From Chara braunii (taxonomy: Eukaryota; Streptophyta; Charophyceae; Charales; Characeae), in the NCBI GenBank assembly GCA_003427395.1, contig BFEA01000188.1, positions 1,283,363 through 1,322,024 on the forward strand: a DNA stretch of 38,662 nucleotides, read 5' to 3'. The notes beneath the pieces were generated by a model. The model was not told the DNA's origin and did no database searches. It saw only the letters and a list, made by a program, of their open reading frames with translations. Of the stretch, positions 1-30,600 are shown piece after piece (positions within the stretch are counted from its first letter, which is position 1; the number at the start of each line of letters is the position of its first letter). Made by a program: the position numbers and the translations under genes.

Positions 1-88
<88 letters not shown>
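1..88. repeat. (CT)n microsatellite
   Basis: Uninterrupted CT dinucleotide tract at the left edge of the window, so its true length is unknown. CT/GA tracts recur throughout both genes' introns. Confidence 0.97.
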
Positions 89-91
<3 letters not shown>

Positions 92-1816
92 AAGCTAAGC
101 TATGGTGGGGGTTGCCGTTGACTACTGTGCTCCACTGCTCTCAGTCACACTTGGCACTTGGTAGCATCAGACTGTGATGGTGCTTCTGCAGCAAGCTCAG
201 ATGCACATTCTGTTGATGCTTTGCTGCTGCTGGACTTTGTACTTCGCTGCGGTTTCCAATTTTGGACTTTTCTAGACTGATACCTGCTCTTGCCAGGGAT
301 GGTCGGCCTTCAATGCATCGGAAAGTTTTACTTACTTTCTCGGGATTGCGCTGCCCGACTGGGTTGGACTGAATGACTAGACTGACTGGAATGACAAACC
401 TGCTGTACCTAATGGACCTACCAGCCTACGGGACTGGGCCTGACTATCCTACCTAACAGACAGGTACTATGGTACATGGGACTTTGGACCTTTGGGACGC
501 GGAGTGGAACTTGGACGGTGCGATGTGTCAAATCCTTTCACTTTCTCTTATCGAGTTTTTTTTTTTTCCCGAAGAACCATTGCCGCCTGCTAGAGGGGGT
601 GATAGGAGCAGCCTGGAGAACTGGACATTCCTAACCTTTCTCGGCATCGCCCTCTCTCCATGAGGACTTGCGATACTTGTGACCATACCAACAGGGAGGG
701 CACCTTCGCAATATGCATGTTACTCTCAAGAGGACGGGAAAAACAAAGAAAGAAAATAACTTCAAGAAAGAGTTTGTCAAAACAGATGAGATCCTCCCCT
801 CCCCCCCCCCAATATGCATTGTTTTATGAAAACAAAGTGTCAAGATTGGGAGAATTTGTGACATCATTCTGAACCCTCATCGTACTTGCACATCAGGGAG
901 CACATGCACTCGGCGAATCCAACGAGCACTTGAACAGTTAGTTGCAATCACAAGTTTGGGATTATATACTACCATCTTCCCCTGGACACAACACCCACTC
1001 ATCATGAATGGGGGATACAAGCTATTAACTCCGGTCGACGGTCGTGTACATTCATACTGAGGGTGCAACGTTTTCGGCGGAAGGCGATAGGGGGACACCA
1101 GGTAGTCACAAGTCTGGGGGGGTGATTGCCGAGGAAAGTCTGTTTAGCTCAGGGCCTTGAGCCCTGCCAGCAAAACAAAAAAAAAAGGATTGTTTGAATT
1201 TTCTTTTCCTATTTGGACCCTTGGCAGTGGTGAGGGGTGGGTTAGCTGACACCATGGCGGGTGACAAATGGCTGAGTGCTTGATGTTTTCAATAGGCTTG
1301 TATGAACATACACCCAATGTGTCTATAGAAACTTAGAAAATAAATATGGGTGTTTTTACTTATGCGGATGTGCAGCACAGAAGGGGAAGAGGGGGGCGGG
1401 GGGCGGGGAGGGGGGGTCCAGATATGCCTAGAAGGAAGAACACAAAGGTTTCTGTCTATGAACATGTATGTAGGAATGAAGACCTACTTTATAGTGTTGA
1501 GATTATGCATGATTGTGATAACTCTAGGAAGGGGGACTGCTAACTTTCGTTGTTGATTTTTTGTTTTGACTTTGGGTGTTTACTTGGTCTTTTTTTACTT
1601 CGGGTGCTGGAGATAGACTGTTGTAATTGAGCACAGTTGGATCCGAAATCTGCTCATGGCTTGATGGAGCGACTTCGCTTTGTCTTGCCCCACATGCTCC
1701 TTCGATTGAATTCCTCGTTTGACTTCAAAGTCAACAGTCAAGTCCTTGTTTGACTTCAATATTCTTCTTTGCTTTGCCTTATGCTTCTTTGCTTATTTGA
1801 CTTCAATGTTTATTAG
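89..1816. other. Unassigned sequence upstream of first visible RSP3 exon
   Basis: No exon is recognised here. The stretch is probably an RSP3 intron, because the exon at 1817 starts in the middle of a conserved block and must be preceded by another exon. It has a G-rich patch near 1385-1415. From about 1705 to 1810 there are several copies of TTTGACTTCAA-like words just before the splice acceptor. The short reading frames here resemble nothing known to me. Confidence 0.5.
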
Positions 1817-20456
<18,640 letters not shown>

Positions 20457-20471
<15 letters not shown>

Positions 20472-20536
20472 AGCCAAATAAATACGACTGACCGGCCGGG
20501 TATATGTGACTTAAAGCCAAGTAAATACGACTGAGC
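20457..20536. repeat. Tandem duplication across the RSP3 stop codon
   Basis: CCGGGTATATGACTTAAAGC with CAAATAAATACGACTGA is repeated at about 20500 as CCGGGTATATGTGACTTAAAGC with CAAGTAAATACGACTGA. The first copy contains the stop codon and an AATAAA hexamer that could serve as a polyadenylation signal. Confidence 0.85.
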
Positions 20537-21142
20537 TCGTAATGTAATGAATGAGCGCGAGCGCAGGTATCGACAGACATGCAAGCCACAAATGAGCTTG
20601 GTGGGTGCGCCGAGGTGCAAGCCGATCGCAGTTTCACAGGGAAGGAGGAAGGCAGGCTCCTGGCACGTGAGGACTGTTTGGCAGGGGAAAACATTGGCGA
20701 TATTATGCTGACGCGGCTGATTGCGGGCGGGTGAGACGCCGGCCGCAGCAGAATATGGCATACGATTCTTCTGTGTTGTACTGTCCTGAACGACAATCTC
20801 GTCCCTCGATGAATTGTCGTGCCTGCGTGCTCAGACTCTGTCATTAGTGAGATCTGTCTCATTTCGTTGCCCTCGCACTAAGTGCCTTTTCTTCTTTTTT
20901 TCTTTTCCCTTTTATGTACTATCTTCTGCTTTATGGCTGGTCTTCTATTTCTCTTATTCTTTTTTCCCCCCTCTTTTGAAAATCATTCGGATTCATTCCT
21001 ATCTTTTCTTCGTTCGGTTCATCAAGTGCACAAATACTCTCGACCACCGAGTTTACAGCATTGCCATGATCCGCACACAACCCATTTCCCCCACGTCTCG
21101 TATCTCAGCGCATACTTGCAGTAGGCCTTTTTTGACTGTTCT
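20537..21142. other. Intergenic sequence downstream of RSP3
   Basis: No gene recognised. Likely RSP3 3' UTR or intergenic; T/C-rich at 20885-20990. Confidence 0.6.
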
Positions 21143-21205
21143 CTGGATGTAATTGCGGTCAGATGCATCCAGCTCTCTACCCGTAATTGCACTCAGATAC
21201 TCCTC
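21143..21205. repeat. Dispersed short repeat shared with 17106-17168
   Basis: TGGATGTAATTGCGGTCAGA, TGCATCCA and CCCGTAATTGCACTCAGATA are the reverse-complement counterpart of 17106-17168. A related TATCTTACTGCAATTACGG phrase lies at 21267-21287. Confidence 0.75.
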
Positions 21206-21365
21206 AAAAACGTGCTAGCGTGTGCATACGCATGCCTTCACTAGTTCTTCTTCTCTGCAAAGAAAAGTATCTTACTGCAATTACGGCTGTTATTAGTATC
21301 AATTCTTTGAAACTTGTACTTGTTGAGAACTTCAAACAACTCTGAATTTTGGACCTTGAATGCAC

Positions 21366-21510
21366 AACTACAGACTTGGTACAGACTTGGTACAAACTTG
21401 GTACTAACTTGGTACTAACTTGGTACCAAGTTGGCACTAACTTGGTACTAACTTGGTACCAAGTTGGTACTAACTTGGTACCAGGTTGGTACTAACTTGG
21501 TACTAAGTGT
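21366..21510. repeat. Minisatellite, 11-bp ACTTGGTACTA unit
   Basis: About a dozen units of ACTTGGTAC(T/C)A or its palindromic variant ACTTGGTACCA. KpnI-like GGTACC palindromes recur. Confidence 0.92.
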
Positions 21511-22671
<1,161 letters not shown>

Positions 22672-23090
22672 TTGCCGTGGTGCAGTTTGGTCTTCTGAAG
22701 ATTTTGAGACGTTTGCAACTTTGCATCCATCATCATTGATCAGAGCCCAGTTCATCTTGCTGATGAGAATCACGTCAGTCGAATGTCTTGTGTCCGCCAT
22801 CTTGTTGAAGCATGAAGCGGTCGCTGTAGAAAATGCAAAAAGTATTTGGATTACAAATGAGGGGACCATGTTGCATCTTCTTCAAATCGAAATGGGTTGG
22901 GAATTGCAAGTTTAACGGAGTGTCAGTTTATGATATTCTATAGCCATTTAAAAAAAAAAAAAAAAAAAACATAAAAACATTATATACTATTATACTATAT
23001 AGCCTTGGTGAAACACTCTTCTGTTTTCCTTGTTGACATGGAGCATCCATGAAAACAAATAGAATGATGCCCAACCCCCAACAAAGACCA
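22672..23090. other. Intergenic sequence without recognised gene
   Basis: No gene recognised. An A run lies at 22951-22969. Confidence 0.55.
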
Positions 23091-23345
23091 ATTGGCGTAG
23101 CTAAGTTGGTACACCCATGAACTGATGAAATACAGACCTAAGTTCGAACTCCGATGGAATCAGATGGAATCAGATAAATGAGAATAATTCTGACTTTATC
23201 AGCGGGCCCATAAACTCATTGGGTGTACCGACTGAGTTCGCAGGCCCGCTGGTAAAGTCACAGTTCATAGGCCGATCAGTTCAAACTTCAAAGTTCAAAA
23301 TAAAACATTAAAAATAATAACATCGTAAGGTCGTCGCCCTTTTAA
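23091..23345 (+). mobile_element. tRNA-derived SINE, family A (diverged)
   Basis: A head with GTAGCTAAGTTGGTACACC (A-box-like) and AGTTCGAACTCC (B-box-like) is followed by a body containing GCGGGCCCA. The stretch ends with CGTAAGGTCGTCGCCCTTTT then A-rich sequence. It matches the head and tail of copies at 23391, 28971, 29773 and 37511. The interior contains an extra GGGCCCA-containing block. Confidence 0.7.
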
Positions 23346-23390
23346 AAAAAACGAATGATGCCAAAAACTTGAAAAAAGAAATGTGGTACC

Positions 23391-23570
23391 AGCGGGCCCA
23401 TGAACTCAGTCGGTGCACCCATGTAACTGTCCAACTACAGACCGGAGCTTGAATCCAGAGGCAAGGAGATGTGAACAGGAACAGAACATAAAATATTACA
23501 AAAATTAACAAAATAATGTTTTGAATTACCTTGGGCCCGTCAATGCGATGATGTGCTTTGAAAAAAGTAA
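23391..23570 (+). mobile_element. tRNA-derived SINE, family A (diverged)
   Basis: AACTCAGTCGGTGCACCCAT resembles an A box and GGAGCTTGAATCCAGA a B box. The body ends TTGAATTACCTTGGGCCCGT and CAATGCGATGATGTGC. Confidence 0.7.
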
Positions 23571-24375
23571 AATAAAGAAATGTGTTTGTTAGACATGAGG
23601 AGGACACCAGAAGGGATCTTTTTTTTTTTTTTTTTTTTTTCCCAAATAAAATCAAGCAGCTCACACAGGTACCCAAAGAAGAAAACAGAAAAAAATAAAA
23701 ATAAAATTGAATCGCATAATTCAGTATTCGCAGTTTTAAGTTTCAGAAATAGGCATTACAAGATTCGTTGCCGTTTTGCGGTCGACTGTGCTGGACTGCT
23801 GGGCCAATGTGCAAGGTTCATACTACCTTCATGCTATCTTCATGCTATCTTCATACTACTTCATACTACTACAAAGTTCATACTACTACAAAGTTCATAC
23901 TACTTGATTCAGCTTCATTGCTCTTCTCATGCAGACAGTGACGAAAACCCACGACAGTCCACTTCCCCCTCATCTGATGAAAACCCTAAACCTTAGAGAA
24001 AGCCACAAACCAATCAACAACGATGACAACCGTGAACCTTAGAGAAAGTCACAAACCAACCAACCATAACTTGCAACAACGCCCTCCTTTCCTATTCCTC
24101 CTCCCATCATCTCTTTTGCCGCAAGAACCGCGGAGCAGATAAAAAATACAGTTGATGATGATGATGATGATGATGATGATGTTAAGAGGAAACAAACAAA
24201 TGGAAGAGAGGAGAACAAAGATCACCTGCGACGATACAAATGAACAAATCAGAGATTCATTCCAAGTTTCCAGATTACAATATGGCATAGCTACACGGCA
24301 AACTGCTGTGGACTGGCAAAGCAATCTCCTCAAATCAACAAGACTATTGACTGGCCCCCCACACATACGTGTGGC

Positions 24376-24378
<3 letters not shown>
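23571..24378. other. Intergenic sequence with short repeats
   Basis: T run at 23621-23640, a CTTCATGCTATCTTCATACTA minisatellite at 23818-23905, a duplicated phrase CCTTAGAGAAAG.CACAAACCAA at 23991 and 24036, and (ATG)n at about 24152-24181. No gene recognised. Part may be 3' UTR or downstream flank of the minus-strand omega-amidase. Confidence 0.6.
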
Positions 24379-24409
<31 letters not shown>

Positions 24410-24410
24410 N

Positions 24411-24476
<66 letters not shown>
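24379..24476. repeat. (GT)n-N-(GA)n microsatellite abutting the omega-amidase stop
   Basis: GT to 24409, one N at 24410, GA from 24411 to 24476. The GA tract ends directly against the stop codon (24477-24479, minus strand), so the mRNA 3' UTR would start with a CU repeat. Confidence 0.95.
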
Positions 24477-24479
<3 letters not shown>

Positions 24480-24540
24480 GGTGTACTTGAGATCCATAAG
24501 ACGGTAAACATCATGTCGCTTCTTCAGTGGCACATATGTC
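24477..24540 (-). CDS. NIT2: Omega-amidase last exon
   Basis: The acceptor is CTTTGCAG. The first base G completes an Arg codon with AG from the previous exon. It then reads [20 protein letters not shown] and stops at TAA. The family C-terminus has an IPL..QRR.DLY.L.D pattern, which this fits. It is immediately followed on the mRNA strand by a CT repeat. Confidence 0.9.
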
Positions 24541-26732
24541 CTGCAAAGCACAGACAGATGGAGCAACAAGTGAGAAAAGAAGACTTGAAGACAGAAAAAA
24601 AAACATAGGACAATGAGATTCAATTGGTTTGCGAATTAGATTATGTGTAGATATGTCGTTCAGGACATATCTCCACTTTATCTAATTGGCAGGATGGTTT
24701 GCAAGCAGGGCGAGTGTTGAGGGGGTGTCAGCGGGTCACCTATTATGCCTGATTGCTATAAGGGGGAGTAAACCCCTTTAAAATCTAAAAATAGCATTAT
24801 TAACTCAGGTCTTAAAACACTTAAGAAAGTGTCAAGGCCTTGAAGTTGAGGGCGCTATCTCCACAAGTGAGTTGGAGGGAGGGTGTTGAGGGGCATCACA
24901 ATCTGCTTCGCATTCAAATTGTCAGGAGGAGAGCGGAAAGTGTTGAGCGGGAAAGGGAGGGGTGGAGGAGCGGGAAAGGGAGGCGGGAGGGGGGGGGCGG
25001 AGAACGAAGTGGAAACAGCGCATAACATCAGCTGCATGATGCTTCTCATATGTTAAGAGGTAAGAAATGAAGTACTGAAGAGGATCACGGTGATCATCAC
25101 ACAATGCAGTACAAGCTTTTATTACAAATTTATATACACAAGAGGAGAAAAAAAAAAGAAAAAAAAAAGACATCGTGAACATCAGGAGGTAGCAACCAAG
25201 CCATAACTCCACTTTCCTACACTCGTTCACATGAATCAGCTACGTACTTGTGTATTCAAACAGGGGCGCAACGTTGCGGTGCATGCGGCGCATGCGGTGG
25301 CATCAGGGAGTGAAACTGCTTCGGGGCATGCATCGAAATTGAAACGATGCACAGAAGATGACATGTGTATGTCGCGAAAGGGTCCCACCGGAAAGGGAAA
25401 GGAAAAAACTCCAAACGAATCTAGACGTCCGAAAAACGACAAAATCGAGCCTGGACGAATTTAAGCATCCCGTCTCACTGCATGTGTGTTTTTTTCCTCT
25501 TTAGGACTTCTTCACGTGCGTGGACAGGACTGCAGTCACGTTCGTTGTGGACACGTACAGATTCGAGCTCTGCAGTACTGTGCCCGGAGTCCTGCATTCG
25601 TTCGAGAGTGTTTTTCAAACTTTTTCTTTCTTTAGGACCTTTTCACATACATGGATGGAACTGCAGCCACATTCATAAAGATGAAGGCCACATAAAATAA
25701 AAAGCAGACTCCACGAACTACGAGAGACACTACGGCAAAATGACAAAAAGACAAGTAAAAAATCCACGAACTGCGCGGTCTGCCACCGAGTAAACGACAA
25801 AACAAAAATAAATGCACGAGTAAAATCACCAATAGCGCCACCACTTCAGGGCATACTTCCACCACAACCTTTTTCAACTTGTCTATCGATGCTATGTTTG
25901 TGCTATGCTAGCATGAACCTGGTCGTTGTTTTTGTCAGGTTCATGCATTCTAGCCACTCCCATAGCACTACCGTCTTCACCCGAATAGAAGGCCGGGTCA
26001 TTATCGCTGCATCTGGACTGAAAGTTGCGCCAAATACAGTTATAATGACCGGGCATTCTATTCAGGTGAAGACGGTAGTTGTGCCGGCTCCTCAGGGACT
26101 GTGTTCACAAGAAAAGGTCTGTGTGTACCATCCGGATATACGTGAAGTCCCAAGGGACCTTCAGTTAGGTTCAGGCTTCAATTGGTGCTATGTTTGTGCT
26201 ATGCTAGCATGAACCTGGTCGTTGTTGTGGTCAGGTTCATGCATTCTAAGCACTCCCATAGCACTACTTGTGCCGACTCCTTAGACTGTGTTCACAAGAA
26301 AAGGTCTGTGTGTACCATCCGAATTTACGTGAAGTCCCGTTGGGCAAGATATGCTTTGCTGAATCCATGCATGGATCGCAACTTTTGCAGTCATGAAATC
26401 TGCTTTAGGGCCGGCATTGCCATACCCGTGAACGCCAGTTCTGCAGACAGATCTGCGAAAGTTCGACGTACCTTCTCAGTGGTATCTCTGTGAAATCCAG
26501 CTCTGCAAACACCGTGTCCTCCTCATGCTCTGTGGTGGCCAGTACCTCTCCAAACTGGGGCAGCAAAAAAGACACAAAGACGAGAGAGAGAGAGAGAGAN
26601 ATCAAAAGTCAAAAAGGTGTGCTAGCCTGCTGTCAATTGCTCCAAGAGTCTTAAGCTATAGGCTATTGATGTCCTAACCGCCGAGCTATAGCATAAGTAC
26701 CTCTCCAAACTGGGGCAGCAAAAAATACACAA

Positions 26733-26816
<84 letters not shown>

Positions 26817-27654
26817 GATGTCAGGTTGTCTGTTTAGCAGAGTGTCGATAAGCTCACGGAAATTTCAAATTTGCCGACATGCAGCACAATCCGGTTCTTT
26901 GCCAGGAAAATGAAGGGGACCGCAATCTGTGGTGTTTCTTTTTCTTTTTCTGTATTTCATTTCTTCGTATTTAAAAAAGTGGCAATCCCCCACTGGCCTG
27001 GTGTTATTGAAACTTTTACTCAGTCTGTACCATTGCTTTGCACATAAGCACCAAAAAAAGCATTTGAAGTTTTTTTGAACCCTTTTATCGACAGATCGAA
27101 ATGGCTCCACTTGTGTACCATTCATGGACCAGATGCATGAATGGTACACAACTTGTGTACCATGTCCATCTGTCAATCAAGAGTTCAAATCCTATTTTTA
27201 AATAAGAAAATGCTGACATCTTCATCCGAACAGAACACCCGGTCATTCTCGCTGCATCCGGTCTGAAAGCTGCGCAAAATACAGGTATGATGACCGGGCG
27301 TTCTATTCGGGTGAAGACGGTGGGCGCTGACTCTTTCACTGACAGATATAGGTTTGACGGTGTCGGGTTAGGACTTCAGGGTTTTGGCTTTGCGGTTCCG
27401 GCTTTGCGGTTCCGGGTTTAGGGTTTAGGGGAGGCAACATCGTCTTGCGAGCCTGTAAATCTTCAAAGATGGCATCTGGCAAATTCTGTACCAGAATTCA
27501 GCACAGGATCAAGGTTACGTCCAGGTACGGACTGCGGACTCAAAGAATATCGACAGGTCATTGCTGACAGGTACACCAATATACAAAATTACAAATTCGT
27601 TGTAGAGGAGCGCCTCGTCCAGCCGATCAAGGCAGGTCGTCATCATGATTACAC

Positions 27655-27693
<39 letters not shown>

Positions 27694-30600
27694 GATTACA
27701 CAGTTTCAACTCAGCCACAGAAGGATTGATGGGCCAAGTTGGGGCCAACAAAATTTCCTCTGCAGGGGCTAAGACCCACTACAGACGTTTTAATCGTTGT
27801 GTGATGAGTTTTTTTTGTTAAAAAAAAAATCAAAAAGCAACGAAAACCATTTTCTCTGTCATTTTCGGATATTAACTTCCTCCAAAAGTTTGAGAAAAAA
27901 GAAAATGTTCTGTGATGCGCTGGTGTGAAACCCGCTGCGGGTTTCACGGCTGTGTGCTTACCGTGCCCAGCAAACCTTTTTCCGAATGAAGTCTGGCCTT
28001 CGCCAGCTATGCATGTGGCCTGTTTTGTGGCGATCGGTCATCCTGTATGTTCTGCGAAAAGTGGCCACATGCATAGCTGACCTGTGCACCGCGGCCACAG
28101 ACCTTCCGTTATCCACGGACATACAACTAAAAAAAAAACAAAAAAAAAGAAAGAAAAAAAACTGTCAGAGGCACGAATGATGCATGGAAATTGTGACGGA
28201 CGGACGGGCGGCCCTTTACTTCCATTTTTTGTTTTCGAAAAGGCTTTTTGTGGAGTTGCAATATCCCCCCCCCCCACCCCTTGTACCGTCCGTAAAAAAT
28301 TTGCAACTTCATAGACGTCCAAAAATAAGGAAAAAAAAAAGCATAAATCAAAGTCTCCACAGATGTCATCGGAGGAGACGCCGAGGTTAGAGGCCATTCA
28401 AATGAAAATCACCGTTGCCATTTAGATTGCCCTGCGTCAACGGACAGCGTGTGTCACCGACGACCACACACGATTCAATGAAAACAGACCTGCTACCAAT
28501 TAAAACGTCGGCAGTGGGACTTAGCGCCAGGCCTGGAACTTTGGACCTTTTCGCATTCAGCACCGACGATAAGTCACCGGAAAAATAAAAAATAAAAAAA
28601 AATGAAAAGAAAAATAAAGACATGCAGGAATCTCCAATAGAAAAAAAGCATTATGATGCCATTAATACCCCCATTATCCCATTTATTTGTAATTAAAAAA
28701 AATCATAAAAATACCTTTTTCAATTTTTCAGTGTCACGCCGTTGAGTTACCTCCACTCGACGGTGCATGTGGGACAAAATCCCTGGTCCTTTTGCACGGC
28801 CGGGCCACCCGGGAAAACAAGGTGATCCAGGCACCCCGGCTGGTAGCCTCGGTTACTATAAAAGTAATATAAATGAAATGCAGGGTGACACTAATCACAC
28901 TCCAGCAGTGTGAGGAAGGAGGAAGAGATTAAAAAAAATAAAAAAAAGAAAGACCACGTACGGAGACAGCAACTGGCCTAGCTCAGTTGGTACACCACTG
29001 AACTGTTAAAAACTTAAAATACAGACCGGAGTCTGAAATCCACTCGAAGGCCGTGGAAGCAGATGAGTAAAATATTGTCATTCTGAATTTACCTTAGGGC
29101 CGGCCGGCCATCAACCTTACCAAAAAAAAGAAAAAAAAAAGAAAAAAAAAAGAAAAAAAAAAACAGACAATTTGTTGAGCGACACACTCACCTGGCTTAT
29201 GACCAAAGAAAATGGTCGACGAGATTCACAATGGGGAACAGGAGGGCTGTGGGGGATGAGAAAAAGTGCGAAGAACACCTTTGACAGATGAATGGGGAGG
29301 TGGAGGCAGCAGCGACAGCAATGGCACTCCAGCAGTGGGAGGAGGAGGTAGAGAGAAAGACAAGGACAAAGACGGTGCTGAACGGGAAAAGGTCCAGACT
29401 CCAAAGTAGCAGAGTAGCAACGCACCGGGCCTATGACCGAAGAATGCCCCCAACAAACATAGCTTCCATTGGGATCCCGTGCAGGGGAACACGTAACCAC
29501 GAAGACCTGCATACAGACGTCCAGACAGACAAGCCGGAAAAAAAAAAAAGATGAGTTAGAACTTAGACACGACAAGCTAACAAGTACGACATGCTCAGTT
29601 GGTAGAAGTACTCGGTAGACATACAAACCTGTCTCTTATACACATCTAGATGTGTATAAGAGACAGGTGCAGGGGAACACGTAACCACGAAGACCTGCAT
29701 ACAGACGTCCAGACAGACAAGCCGGAAAAAAAAAAAAGATGAGTTAGAACTTAGACACGACAAGCTAACAAGTACGACATGCTCAGTTGGTAGAAGTACT
29801 CGGTAGACATACAAACTGCTGAAACACAAACGTGAGTTCGAATCCAGACGGAACTGCTGAATCAATTTCCAAATTACCTGGGGTTGGTCAGCTCCACGAT
29901 GATCGCAAGGCCGTTGCCTTTTTTAAAATGAAAAAAACTTCAAAAAAAAAAAAAAAGCGGAAAAAAAAAGTTCCATAGTACGGCATGAAAGACAAGTAGG
30001 CAAATCAGATGGGAAACATGAGAGAGGAGTGAGAGGAGTGAGGCCCTCATTGATGCTCACAAGGTCTTCCCACAATGAAGACAGCCCCCCCCCCCCCCCC
30101 CCCCCCCACCACCACCCCCAATCCCAAATGCGTTGCTCGTCCTCCTTTCAAACTTTCAGCTGGGAATGTTGTTTCCCACCTCTGCACCCCTTACCCCCTC
30201 CTCTCAGGCATAGACGCAGCAGACCACAGCTGGTTATTTTTTTTAGTGTGGAAAATAGCGAGTGGAACAGACAAGCTCGAAGATGCAAGGGCCTAAAACT
30301 TGCAAAAAAAGAAAGAGGCGGAAAAAAAAGGAGGAGGAGGGAACAGGAGTGTTGGGATTCAGGCCTCGGCAGGCCTCCACTGGGGGCCGCCCAGAGAATT
30401 CAGGCCCGGCCCGGGCCTTTGTGAAGGCTTATGCAGAAAGGGGTCCACCAGCGCTGCCGTTTTCCCCCCGAACATAACGCACCCTAACAATGAATGTATA
30501 GAAGCTATGTCGCTGGCCCGATACAGTCAAAATGAAGGGGCGTTGTGTTCGGGGGAAGACGACAAGTGAAAGCTGGCATGAGACAGTTGGCAGAAAGGCT

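Noticed and set aside
26670-26695. Functional tRNA gene
   Set aside because: The A-box-like segment is good but no acceptor stem or T-arm closes; the tRNA-like stretches here fit SINE heads better than tRNA genes.
27408-27430. Plant-type telomere-like TTTAGGG repeat
   Set aside because: Only two adjacent copies (GGGTTTAGGGTTTAGGGG) in unrelated sequence, too few for an interstitial telomere array.
29563-29865. Apparent second omega-amidase exon on the minus strand
   Set aside because: The frame reads through the Tn5 mosaic-end junction; the exon portion is an exact assembly duplicate.
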